Source: Dipetalonema caudispina (taxonomy: Eukaryota > Nematoda > Chromadorea > Rhabditida > Onchocercidae). From it: a stretch of DNA of 64,000 bases. Below are positions 48,643 to 60,537 of this stretch, in pieces. The notes under the pieces are model-generated. The model was not told the origin of the DNA, ran no database searches, and saw only the letters and a program-made list of their open reading frames with translations. Each line of letters begins with the position of its first letter. Position 1 is the stretch's first letter. Position numbers and translations under genes: made by a program. The stretch lies in the NCBI GenBank assembly GCA_013365325.1, contig JABVXV010000022.1, positions 62,001 to 126,000 of the forward strand. Direction: 5' to 3'.

Positions 48643-51600
48643 ACGCAAAGAACCACTAAATCTTTGGAGGTTTTCTGTGCAATCCAAATAATTACTGCCA
48701 TGGGAGTTGTGAACAAAGTTGTAACTTTTTTTTTTTTTTTATAAACTAATAGTCACTTTATCGAATAGCCAACACATCGTTATGGGCTCATAAAATTCTC
48801 AGCCCTAACGTATAATATACAGCATGTAAAATTGTGATAAGTGAATCACTGAAGAAAATACACGAATTCGTAAACTGAATATTTTTAGCGTTAAATGAAT
48901 TTACATGCGACAATTATTAACAAATCCTTTCTAGTAGTAGAAGTAACGAAGAAATACAGGGAAGAATGACCTGTTGGTAGTCCAAGTTTGGTACACGTTG
49001 TATTTATATCCTGGATGAGATGTCGTAGTATCAAATCCCGATAAATATCCATTTGAGCAGCATCGTTCACATTGTTCGTTACGGAACTGGCTGGTACTGA
49101 TATTTCGTCATCTCGGCGGTCTCCTGACAATTCAGCTGTCGTTGATCCTGCTGGCGCTGTTGCGGAAGGCTGCGTTGCAGTCGAATAGCAGTTTGAATTC
49201 TCACCTTTGAACTTCATAAATTAAAAACATAAATATATAATATTGAAACAATAGAAAGAAACTAATTCTTATAACCTGATTGCAAATTTCGCTCAGCTTT
49301 AATCAAAGAAATGGAGATCGAATTATTCGTTAGTCCACGATGAAATTGTCGCTCGTTGGCTAGCAGCACCTGTAATTTCATATTCCCTGATTATCTTTTG
49401 AAATTCTTAAAAAATTCAAATTTTACTCTTTTCTAATTTCAAAATCATATACGCAATAATCGAAAAATGCATAACAGGATAAAAATGTTTTGGGTGACCT
49501 TTAAGGAAACGTTCCGCCAAATGATTTTATCACACGAAAAGAGTTGGAAGAAAAGACGGCGGCAAAGAAGAGGGGCAAATTGGAAGGGAAAAAGTGGAGG
49601 AGTAAAGGAAAAGGTGGGTAAGCAACGATAGTCCATACAATTTTCATTATTCAAAACAAATGTAAACAAAATGTCGCGTATTGACAGGTTATCACGATAA
49701 GACGCTTTTTTACGAAAGGCATGAAATTAACTAAAGTCAATTGCTACATCATTGTTTTTTATTCCTAACCACATCAAAGTCCATCGTAATCTACACTAGC
49801 CATAAAGATACCGCACCATCAAAGTAATTTAGTTGACGTCACACTCGTCTTTGATCTTCTATTCAGTTAATTTCCTTTTGATCATTACCGAGTTTGAGGA
49901 TCAGATGTCCAGAAATCATATTGCAGCTATTCAAATGCTAACATGATTCTTCTCAGCTAATAATTGCAACTGAGTCAGAATGTTAGCCTGAGTTGTAAAA
50001 AAGCTCATAAATCCCAGTCTGGAGGTAAATTTAAGGTCTAAAAGTTGGATATAGAAAGTATTAAAAGTAGATATTGTGTTTAATGTTGTACAAAAAAAAA
50101 AAAAAAACTGTATCCATGATAATGCAAAACTGGTAACTTATATAGTTCTAAAATTACAATTAGGATCAAAATATAAGGCCCAAGGTTAGAATGCAGAAAT
50201 AGAAAGGGGAGATTTTACGTAAATAATCCTATATCAGAGTTGAAAAAATTAAGTCCCGAAGCTACAACAATGTATTTCGCGCTATTTCGGGATTCTAATG
50301 CTGCTAACAGATATTGAACCACATTATTAAAATCAAATTTCGAAGGAATAATCAAGAAGCAAAATGACTTCAGTGTTGATTTACAGACTCGCATTAGATT
50401 TACGATTAACCTGGAAATCGGTGTTAGATCGGTAAAGAAATCCAAACAAATAAAAATAAACACGGATTCAGAAAAAATCACGTCACGCGCTTTTAAAATT
50501 TGCAAAGAGTATATGGAAAATAAGAAAAGAAGAGGAACTAATTAATCCATGTGCTGATAAGATTATTCTATTAATGTTACTGTCAGATATTGAACCATAT
50601 TATTAACTTTATAGATGCTTCTTATAATTAGATAATTTTTTCAGAGATAATATTCAACTTGGAAGCAAAGTTAGCAAAATAATTGTTGCAGATGAGACGG
50701 AAATTACATAGAGAGATACTTGTTCTGTACTCATAGGACACAAACGGGGTATGTACTACAACAACAAATACTCCGTATTTGTTCACCTCGAGAGTTTGTT
50801 TGGATGAACCGCTCTCACTGGTCAACTGCGCTTCGTCCGCCGTCATGATTGCATCATGCTGCTGTTGCTGCTGCTGTTGCTGTAGCTGTTGTTGCTGCTG
50901 ATAATGATGATGATGATGATGTAATTTGATCATTGTTTGAGTCATTTAAATATGAACTGTGTTCAAACGTCAAGTAGTTCGTTAAAAAATTAAATTTTTT
51001 ATTATGTGAAAGGCAAAAGTAAGGAAGGAGATATTTTTGTTGAATAATAAAACCGATAGTATTCAAGCACATAAAAAATTTATTTTCGAAATGTATTTTA
51101 CGAAAAGCACTGAGCAAATATTACTTATGTCGTTTAAAACTAAAAAAAGGTAGCAAATTTGAATAAAATTATTGGAAAAATATGGCGTATATTAGAATTA
51201 TAAGCATGCTCTTGAATGTTTATCTGTCTATTACTTATAATAAGAACGTGGTTTGTCGGAGGGAAAGTTGATGGCATGCAATAAGGAAAAAGAATACCTT
51301 GAAAATTGTCTGTTGAAAATTGTACTTTGCAATATTTTACCATTGTTTGCGACGTTACTGGGAACAAAAACCGGTTGAACGATGCAGTGGAAAAGTTTCA
51401 GGTATAGTTGTATGTAGGCGTGAGTGATTAAGATGCACTTGCACCGCAAAGTTTTGCGCCAAATACTTACTTATATTTCCAAGCACTCATAGAAAAATTG
51501 TCTTTGCAGCATTGTGGTACAATTTAGTAATGTGCGAATACCGTGTTGTTCACGGAATAAGTTTTTAGTTTTTAAAGAAACTACAGCTAAAGATGAAAAT

Positions 51601-52574
51601 TAAAGATTTGCATGCAGGAAGGAATTGTACTATAATTAGTAGGATGAACAGAAAAATGAATGAACGGTTTTCAACGAAGGGTGATTCTGAGAAGCTTGCT
51701 TACGTAACTTTTGTAACGCGTAAACAGGTTAGAAGTAAAGAAGTGTTGTTTGTGAGTGCTATGCAGAAAAATTATCGGCGAAATATGAAATACCAAGCGA
51801 AAATAATATAGGCGAAAAACTTGTACTGTGATAACGATGGATTCAAATTGTGGACCGCAGTGTTTGAGGGCGGGATGAAGCACGATTTACAGTACTATAA
51901 CCTATGCAGCATATGTTATGCATGAAGGGTAGCCCGTTTATGTAGATTGAAGTGGTAACAAAATTTTTTCGAAAGCTCACATTTCTGCTTGATGATATTA
52001 GCCGTTTGTTGAATGCGGATGATAGGGATGCTGCAGCAGTGGCGCAAGATGCTAATGGTATTGTTGGAATCACTGTAGTTGATGATCCCGATGGTTGACG
52101 ACGTTGTAGTTGTTGAGCAGAAGTGGTACCAGCAGAGTTACTAGAGAAGTAGGCCTGATCATCGTTCTCAAATGGATGCTCGATCTTCATTGGACCACAC
52201 GCCTTCATCTAATCGATCAGTTCAAGACAGTACAACCGAAAAGTGTGTTTTACGGCACTGCCGTTAATGTCAAGCAAAGGAGCTAAAACTGCCAATCATC
52301 TTTTTTACTTACAGATTTTGCTTATGGATTCACAGCTTAAACAAGGCTGTTACTTGATGAAAAAAGAATTTTTTCGAAGAAAGAGTTACGACGAAAGCTA
52401 CAAGCTCAATTAAAATGAATTTTTAATTGCATTAAAAAGTGCAAATACAAATACCTCATTGTTGTCATCATCATTTTCCGACATCAATGATGGACTAAGT
52501 GCATTCCATCGGTGATACGAACTTAACGACAATGTGGCATGAGCACCGATCACCGTCGTATTCAACGTATCCAT
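45489..52574 (-). CDS. ETS transcription factor with Pointed domain, SPDEF-like
   Basis: Nuclear DNA-binding regulator. Exons (minus): 52574-52455, 52208-51981, 50897-50787, 49369-49276, 49204-48971, 47442-47251, 47132-47017, 46635-46506, 46274-46122, 45955-45797, 45673-45489; 573 aa, phases consistent. A Pointed/SAM domain lies at about 240-328 (DPQAWSAEHSARWM, LLSMTQDDFMIRAPEGGD). The ETS domain is at about 485-570: GTVHLWHFIRELL, VRWVDRQEGTFKIESSHHLA, RFWGQRKNRAQMNYDKLSRS, LRQYYKKGIIQKPEKKQRLV, with both GG-recognising Arg of helix 3 (SRSLRQYY). The ETS domain lies at the extreme C-terminus, as in SPDEF/Ets98B. Linkers are rich in Asn, Gln and Ser, including a run of nine Asn (TTA repeat at 47079-47110). 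Exon 3 is polyGln with an acceptor inside the CAG repeat, and acceptors of exons 6 and 10 (TTGAAG) are weak. The N-terminal third is therefore less certain than the domains. Confidence 0.9.
48564..48641. repeat. Two long poly(A) tracts in an ETS-gene intron
   Basis: A runs of 21 (48564-48584) and 35 bases (48607-48641), separated by 22 bases, with a T run at 48727-48740. They lie in intron 5 of the ETS gene. No source element or retrogene body is recognised next to them. Confidence 0.9.
50787..50945 (-). repeat. CAG/CAT repeat coding for polyGln/polyHis in the ETS gene
   Basis: A His run (CAT x5-6) followed by Gln (CAG/CAA, about 14 codons with one Leu) and then DAIMTADEAQLTSES. An ATG at 50945 opens a frame MTQTMIK that runs into the His/Gln tract, but an in-frame TAA lies just upstream, so this ATG could only serve as an alternative first exon. 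For an internal exon the acceptor must be one of the CAG triplets (TTATCAG|CAG, exon from 50897), which keeps phase 0 on both sides. Confidence 0.6.
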
Positions 52575-55500
52575 AACTTTCGCCGATATGCTCGATTATA
52601 CACATAAATGCTGTCGGCAGTAAATAAATAATAGAATTAATAACTACGTAAAATATTTTTATATTTTTCTAGTTGTAACTTTGAAATTCACTGCACACAT
52701 AGATTGATTAATTTATTAAATAGTAGCAGTTTTTAATAGTTTGATCAGAATATACTCCGCTGAATATGTCGAGGCTCACTTATGGAACGATTTGAAATTG
52801 TTTTTTATATTTTGCAGTTATCCATAATCTGCACTTGCATTTGTTGTTCATGCAATTCAAAAACTGACGTTCCTATGCTGTAATTTTACGAAAGGCCAGT
52901 TACCCGAAATCCTGAAATATATATGCAAATTCTGCACTAATATTTAAGCACTGCACGAATTACAGCTGAAAGCTTATTGATCTACTTGGCTAGCTAATTA
53001 AATCTTCTAAGAATGTATTTACAGATAAAACTTTTTGTCGAGACATAATAACAAATTACATTCGTGGTACTTATTTCGTGGTAGTAGTACAATCGCATAC
53101 CTGAAGTACCTTCGTAAATCGATCTCTTAGGAAAGATTCTTTATCTTAACTGTCAAAATGTTCCGCTAATATTCTTTCAATGATTAGGTCTGCCTGGTAA
53201 TAAGCTAGTATCGTACGAAATATCTTCTTAGCAAAACTTTTGAAACATTTTATAAACCTCAAGATTGTTTAACCTTCACTACTTTAAAATGAAAATTGGG
53301 TGCTAAGATGGATTTTCATAGAAGACTGGGACATATTTGGTGAGAGTAAGATTTTGTAGTATCTGTATGATTATATGACCCTAAACACAGTCGCAAAAAA
53401 TTTCGTAAGAACATTAATGGTCTCAGCATGAGACTGAAAATCCTGTTTCAGTATGATCTTCGGAAGATCGCTTATATTAAAGTAGTATATAAGACAGAAA
53501 TTAATGATGTTTTTCTAAAATTTTTATAAAAAATACTGTTCTATATCGATTATCTCAAGTGGTCAAACTGCTTTTATAAAGGTGGTAATAGTTTTTAAAA
53601 GTGGGTGTAGAAAAAAATAAACAGATCGGTCAACTTAAGATAAGATTAAAACATTAGACAAATGTCCTCCTGAAATAAAATAACTGTTCAATATATCAAT
53701 AAAGGTCAAAATAACTTGTTCTCAGTGTATACAAATAATGGTTTTTTTTTCCTTTTTTTTTTGTTGACACTCTAACAACATTTCATTAAACAACGGAAGA
53801 CTAGTCGTGTTTTCCGGTACATTTAGGATAGTTTCGGCTTACTAAGTGAATAGATATGAAAGTTAAGAAGAGTAAGATAGTTAGGAGCAGGAAAATGAAA
53901 AAGGTAAATTGTTATAATGAAAAGGGACGAGGTTGAGTTGTTCGTCCAAGATGACCAATGCATTGGTCAGCAACAGTAGGTAATCGTTGTTACTTGCCGC
54001 AAACAATGTTTGACTTCCATTTGTTTGCATTTCCTGGTGTGCTTATATTTTCGCACTTAAACTTGGTCGGTCACTATTGCTACCGCTGCTTGGCTATGCT
54101 AATGGTGGAGTTGTGGAAATTATTTTTAGCACAAACGACAGCTACCAAATTACTGCACTGGTAGCCTTTCTTACTGATACAGAAAAATCATTGACTGATT
54201 ATGAGAATAACACTGAAATTAACGCCCAACTTGGTAATATAAAACAACAAAATATTTATCAACGAATTTTCTGAACGTTGTTTATTTTTCAATAGTACTA
54301 AAAACCTTCATTAGAGCTGTAAGGGATGTTAATTACAAAGGATATAGTTGAAGCAATATTTCTATATGAAATTCAGATACTTACCAATTTTTAGCTTTAT
54401 CAGCAAGAGATTCCTGCAATCATTGTGGGAACAGAGCAATTGTTTCTAAATTTTGTACTTTTTCTTAAGTATATAATTGCTCATATATAAATGTGCCATT
54501 CTTTGTATGAGAGAAGCTTGATGAGCATTGTTTTAACACACCTTACTATTGTCTTTAAATATCAGCTCCTTGATTAATTGCAAATAGACTAGATTAGAAG
54601 GTTATTCTTGAACACATAATTTTATCAAACAAAATAGCTGTCGAAACTACTTCAATCAACCATCTGGAAGCAAATTAGTGTGATGGAATTTTCGTTCTCA
54701 AAATTCTGTTGATGTTATCCAAGTTTCAATAATATTTAAAATGCTTGCTAGAACTAAAATATAACCAGGTGATTGAATTACTAAGCAGGATAAATTGAGC
54801 CAGAAAATTATTAAGATAAATTTCAGAAAACTCATTAAATGAGTCAACTGAAGAACTTTTCGCTTCAAGAATAAGGTTATAGGGCACAGCTCATAAATGT
54901 CGAATTTTAAAATTAGTTGGATTGGTGGGTAGCTAATCTACACTTAGCACATAATGTCAACATTTCCCCATTAGAGAGGAAAGCCTGATGGGGTTGCAGT
55001 TTTCTACAGTCCCGCGGTTCCACCACACACTACAACATTTGTTTTTTAATCATCAGTTAAATTTATTTTCTGCCCATAATTTTCATTTCCATGGTGAAAA
55101 CTCGTTTCTTGTAGTTAGGGGATGCTGACTCGGTGAACACGGAGAGAAATGGCCAGCAGTGCCAGTGGCAATGCCATCGGTCAACTGCCTCATAACAGAA
55201 GACTGGTCCTAGGGTGATGTGCCTCATTTACCTTAGCATGTCATCATCCTATTCCGTGAAATGAAATGAAATGTTGCATATTTAAATCTGAAGGCAATTT
55301 ATTATTACCTTTGGCTGATACATTTTCAAACAAATTTACTGCACTTCATTTTTATTGAAAACCGAAGAAAGTAACCTTCTGTAACTATAAACTCTTTCTT
55401 TTTACCATAAATAAGTTGATGATTGACTGCCTTGAACAACTAGGAGAAAATAAGGACAAATCTATTTACAGCTTTTTATGACAAAATCCCTATGTCAACG

Positions 55501-55875
55501 TATGAGCTAGCATTTCAAGTGAAAACGAAAGCGGAATGCTGTGATAGCCATAAAGACTTGTAGATTAAACTATAACCAATGAGTCCTTTTCTCTTTTATT
55601 GCCTTCCTACCAAATTTAAAAAGAAAATAGCAGTCCATGTCAATGTAAGGATTTGCGAGACGAACTATCTTCGAGAAGTTCGAATGAATGGTATAAAAGG
55701 TAACTTCGGATAAAGTTATGTGTCCATAAATTCTAAAGCCACGGTAGACAGATTATGGAATAATGGGAGGGCGGAAGCACCAAAGAATAGCAAAGTAAAT
55801 AATAGTAACATATATTAATGTAATTGTGGACGGTAACACGTGGAGGAGGAAAAATGAAAGGGGAAAGGGAAAGGA

Positions 55876-55901
55876 GGGGAAGAGGGACTGGTGGGAGGGG
55901 G
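55876..55901 (+). other. Potential G-quadruplex motif
   Basis: Four G runs (GGGG, GGG, GGG, GGGGG) are separated by loops of 4, 6 and 1 bases, which satisfies the G3+N1-7 pattern. It stands in a strongly purine-rich plus strand, in AT-rich surroundings. Confidence 0.55.
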
Positions 55902-56173
55902 TGAAACCGGTGAGGGATCGGGTCCTGAGAGCAACAAATCCGTGATCTTGCTGTGTCGGGGTGAGTCGTGGAAAGTGAAAGTGCCGTAGGGGAATATAGG
56001 CCATGATCGGTTGGCATGACGCAGGCGGTCGCACCGGCAGCGGCACATCACAGATCCCTCCACCACTACACCCCTCCACTTTTCCAAATGAAAATACGCA
56101 TTATAGTGTACATTTTCTCAGAGCGCACTTCAATAGATGCCCACTTGGGTTCAGTGCCTTCCGTAGACTTCAA

Positions 56174-56174
56174 A

Positions 56175-56213
<39 letters not shown>

Positions 56214-56252
56214 TAGATTGATTGATTGATTGATAGATGGATAGATAGATCG
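56174..56252. repeat. (AT)n tract with adjacent (GATT/GATA)n repeat
   Basis: About 18 TA units at 56174-56210 followed by GATT and GATA tetranucleotide units to about 56252. Simple sequence in a gene-poor region. Confidence 0.92.
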
Positions 56253-57778
56253 ATGTACACTCCTTTTTTGATCCAACGACAGCATCATCATCCATTTGAC
56301 TTCTTATTCTTCCAGGATTTTCTTAGTGATATTCATGAAGATACAGATGTACCTGTGGATTAGCATCCTTATCCTTTTCGTCTAGCAATTGATAGCATAA
56401 GAGAACTATTTATCGTTTCAGAATAGTACGGGATATAACTTTTAGGACTGTTGAATGCCATTCAAAAGCGGGAAGGGAGGGACAGGGAAGGCGGTTCTTG
56501 GATGTGTATTGCTTTGCATATCAAGGAATAATAATGTATCACCAGCAGGCAGAAACGTCTACAAAATTGGGGGCGGTTGAATCTCCAAATGGACCGTCCG
56601 TAACTTTGCGTAAATGATAGAGACCGACTGGTTACGGCAACTTCATCCCCCGAACCACATCCCATTTTACAACTGTACGGTGGGGTGCTACTCATCGGAG
56701 ATTGGGAATGAAAGTGAAAGGGGTCAATCCACTTTACATTCTCCTAAAACTGATAATGAATTTGAGAGGTGTGGACAGGGTTGACGGGAAGGATAATAGG
56801 GAAGGGAGGATGGAGTCTGACACGGAGAGAGATGGCATGGGATGAATGGCGAACTGGATGTAGGAAAAGTGAATCTTGCAGGAAAAGGGGGCAGGGACCC
56901 GTTCCCAACAGGTACCACCGACATTCCTCCGGGCATTCTCACCGTGGTCTATTCATTGTTCGAAGTGATAGCTATCACTGCAGCGCATACTGCATTTGCT
57001 GCATGCATTTCAATAACGCTACATCAAACTACTATAAAATGCACCTCTAGCAATTTTCCTAATATAATACATTTATGGTGAAATGCCCTTACAAGTCGGA
57101 CTTGATGAAAAGTCTCTGACCTCACTATACTAAAGTTTTTGACCTCATTCTTCCAACTTTTTTCGCATATATCAAATTTAGGCTATAATTGACGCCATGT
57201 GTCTCGAGACAGATTTACCGTAATTATATTTCGTATTTGACGTGGTTGCTTCTGAAACATACCAGGGTTTATTTTGAATTGTGGTGGTTTCATTGGTTGT
57301 TTGGCGTTCTACCGTTCCGCGGGAAAACATCCAAATGGTACTCTCCCCGAATAATCGATTCGTAGTTATTCGCTACACAAAACATTCACTCATACTTCCT
57401 AACAAATTCGTATCAAGCATCGGAATTGAATTAGATACTTTTATATATAACATAGATGTAAATGGATAATGTTATAGCGATTTTCGATCAAAATAGGAAA
57501 ACACTGGCAGTTTACATATGACTCTTATTTTTGGGACTTTGAAAAAGTAATACCTGGCTATGTTTCATTTGCTTTTCGCGAATGATACTGCATGATTAGA
57601 GCGGCGATTCTAAGATTCCGTTTCTGACCATTATAATTGTCCGTTTTCTCACTTTGCTAATTTTCTTTCCTCCCTTAATAGCCTTGCGACGCTGATCAAG
57701 TGTTTGAATTTGTGTCCATCACATATTATGACTTTGAAGTAGATGTAACTCTGTGTGAATTTAAAAGATCGGCAAAAG

Positions 57779-57787
57779 TGTTACAGG
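57779..57787 (+). other. Candidate trans-splice acceptor of the GMPPB gene
   Basis: GTGTTACAG ends at 57786, a single base before the ATG at 57788. An acceptor abutting the start codon is typical of spliced-leader addition in nematodes. Confidence 0.55.
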
Positions 57788-60537
57788 ATGAAAGCTGTAA
57801 TACTTGTTGGTGGATATGGCACAAGGTTACGACCGTTGACACTTACCCAACCAAAGCCTCTCGTGGAATTTGCCAATAAGCCGATGATGCTTCATCAGGT
57901 GGAAGATTCAGTTTCTTTCTTTTTGAAATAATTTGTTCAAGTTAATTCTCTATCCATTTAAATTTGTGACTTCTCAGTTTATACATGCCTGTGCTCTGAA
58001 TGATGGGTCAGTTTGAACCGAATTTGTCAAGCTACATGTTCTCAAAAATCGGCGTAAAAAGCTTTGTTGTTTCTGGCAAAAGATTAGTTTGGTAGATTCT
58101 ACACTTAGTGTAACCTTAGGATCGGGTTCGAAGTAGTACGATGTGTCAAAGCAGTGCACGTGAAATCGGATACAGGCTTCTGTTGGTTTCTTACTGTGAT
58201 CTGACTGATAGAGAATTTTGTTTTATTTTGTTGTGGCAAATAGTTGTCAATGTGGTAGCTGATCATAGGACGAGCATGAAGAATAGTAAACAACAGACAG
58301 GTACAAAAACATGTCAGATTTTATTGGTTTTGCGGAGGCATAAATGAAGGATATTGCCTATGTTATGTTTTAACTTCACTGTGGTTCACTGTCTTGATTT
58401 ATAGATGGAAGCACTTGTGGCTGCCGGTGTCGACACTGTGATACTGGCTGTGAGCTATCGTGCGGAACTCTTGGAACAACAAATGAAACAACATGCTGAT
58501 CAACTTGGTACTTTATGCCAGTAATTTTTTCAGTTTGGATGTGTTTCAATGATAGAATCTTCATTTACTTTGAATCGTAGAATTGGAAAATGCAGCATAT
58601 TAGAACTGTTAGGAATTGGAATTAATATCACTCTTTGCATGTTTTTGCATACGAAAAAGGACGTTGTAAGTTCTTAGGTTATTTAATCAAAGTATAAGGG
58701 AATTGTTGCAGAATTTGCTCAGTATATCACCTGAAAAAAAAGACTGCGTTTTCTTAAAACCCTCACGGAGGTTTAAGGCAGTGAATGACTTAACGAATAA
58801 AAAACATGAAAGAAAGTAACAGGATCAAAGGACGTAATTAAGCTTACTTTTATTTGTAGCTAACCCAGTTTATTTAATTTACAGCTTTCTTTTGTGAAGA
58901 ATTTATTTGTAATTTTTTTAGGTATTGAGTTAGATTTCTCACTGGAAAAAGAGCCCTTAGGTACGGCTGGACCGTTGGCTTTGATAAAAGATCGATTAAA
59001 AGGAGATGAACCGTTTTTTGTGTTGAATTCTGACATTATTTGTGAATTTCCATTTCGTGAGATGATTGAGTTTCATATGAGTCACAGTCGTGAGGGGACC
59101 ATCGCTGTAACCAAGGTCCTTTTTTGATTCAAGTATTCTAGTTTCTTCATTAATCTATTAATATGAGAACATTTGAAAGAAAAAAATCTCCATGCTTTGT
59201 TAATTAGTATTGACTTTGCATTGTGTTTTTCGATGACAGATTGAAAAATATTGTTGTTTTTAGGTTGAGGAACCAAACAAATATGGTGTCTGTGTATTCA
59301 ATGAAAAGACTGGAAAAATAGATAGTTTTGTTGAGAAACCGGAAGAATACGTCGGAAATAAGGTTTTATTTTTTTCCATTATTATGTATCTTTTAAAACT
59401 GTTTCATTCCATCTTTTTCTTGTGAAAATACAGGAGCAAAAAAATAGCTTTAGATCAACGCCGGATTGTACATTCTTTCTCCATCCGTACTGGATCGAAT
59501 ATCATTACGCCCAACTTCAATTGAAAAAGAAGTTTTTCCGGAGATGGCTAAATACGGAGAACTGTATGCATTTGAGTTGTCAGGATTTTGGATGGATGTG
59601 GGACAGCCAAAAGATTTCTTGACTGGTCAGGATTTCTTAAGCACTTCCGCATCGATTTAAAATTATATTGTTGACATATATGACACCTTTATTTTATGCC
59701 ACAGGATATAAGTACGCGGTGTCATGCACTTTTCTTTTTTAATTCACGGGTTTCTTTATTCTTTTAAAATTGCTACTTTTTGCCTGCTTTTACTTCTTAC
59801 TAATTTTGCTTTTCAAACTACTTGACTTTGTTCTGATTACTACAGGTATGCGTTTGTACTTGAAACACCTTCGCGACAAGTCGCCATTGCTGTTAGCTCA
59901 GGGTAGTCATATAAATGGCAATGTGATTGTGGATGAAACTGCAGTTATTGGTCGTGATTGCAGGATAGGTTTGCTTTAAATTAATTTTATTATAGCCAAA
60001 GTCCATGATAGATTCTTTGATGTTGCTGTGCTTTCTAATAAAAATCCACTGTATTGATTATTAAAGCGCTCCGCCCATTCCATCCATCGGTCAGGTTACA
60101 GATGGATTTACGTCTCGATTGCAGTTGATTTACCAGGTTCAGTTCTTTGTTTAGGACCCAATGTTGTGATAGGACCACGAGTAAAGATTGAAAATGGCGT
60201 CTGTTTGCGTCACTGTACCATTTTATCAGATAGCATGGTGCGTACTCATTCTTGGATCAACAGCAGTATTGTTGGCAGAAAAGTAATCCTTTGGTGTTTT
60301 ATTAAAAACAAGTGAATTAAGAGAATTTCGATGAAGCTGTCTAACATGTAACCTCTGAGAGTTATGAACGCCTTGATAGTTTTGTAGTGTTCAATCGGTG
60401 AATGGGTACGAATTGAAAATACCTGCGTTATTGGCGACGATGTTGTTGTGAATGATGAACTATACTTGAATGGTGCAAGAGTATTACCGCACAAAGCAAT
60501 AACGACAAATGTTCCAGAGCCGGATATAATTATGTAG
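57788..60537 (+). CDS. GMPPB: Mannose-1-phosphate guanylyltransferase (GDP-mannose pyrophosphorylase), beta type
   Basis: Cytosolic enzyme that makes GDP-mannose from mannose-1-phosphate and GTP, the mannose donor for N-glycans, GPI anchors and dolichol-phosphate-mannose. Exons: 57788-57898, 58405-58507, 58922-59115, 59264-59362, 59454-59625, 59846-59968, 60155-60282, 60388-60537; 359 aa, as in animal GMPPB (about 360). N-terminal nucleotidyltransferase domain: [13 protein letters not shown] and [11 protein letters not shown] (GTP-binding signature), [55 protein letters not shown]. The C-terminal third is a left-handed beta-helix of hexapeptide repeats ([29 protein letters not shown]). It ends EPDIIM, the usual terminus. 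The acceptor at 59453 (AGCTTTAG) was chosen over CAG at 59433 because it restores the conserved INAG reading. Gene intact. Confidence 0.96.

Larger units (their letters stand above)
52575..57787. other. Gene-poor region between the ETS gene and GMPPB
   Basis: About 5.2 kb without a supported gene. It should contain the ETS promoter (divergent from GMPPB). A GC-richer block at 55120-55215 holds short frames on both strands, and a second at 55850-56090 and a third at 56640-56960 are purine-rich with many G runs. The frames there (56003-56216, 56769-57081, 55733-56087) are compositional. Confidence 0.5.

Noticed and set aside
50854..51117. 87-codon minus-strand frame ending in Ser/Ala/Thr repeats
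   Set aside because: It is the shifted-frame translation of the CAT/CAG repeat of the ETS gene.
56003..56216. Two overlapping plus-strand frames ending in Tyr-Ile repeats
   Set aside because: Their ends are translations of the (AT)n tract, and the beginnings show no domain.
59422..59622. 66-codon frame starting at the CAG acceptor 59433
   Set aside because: It overlaps a GMPPB exon in the wrong frame; using the acceptor at 59453 restores the conserved INAG sequence.
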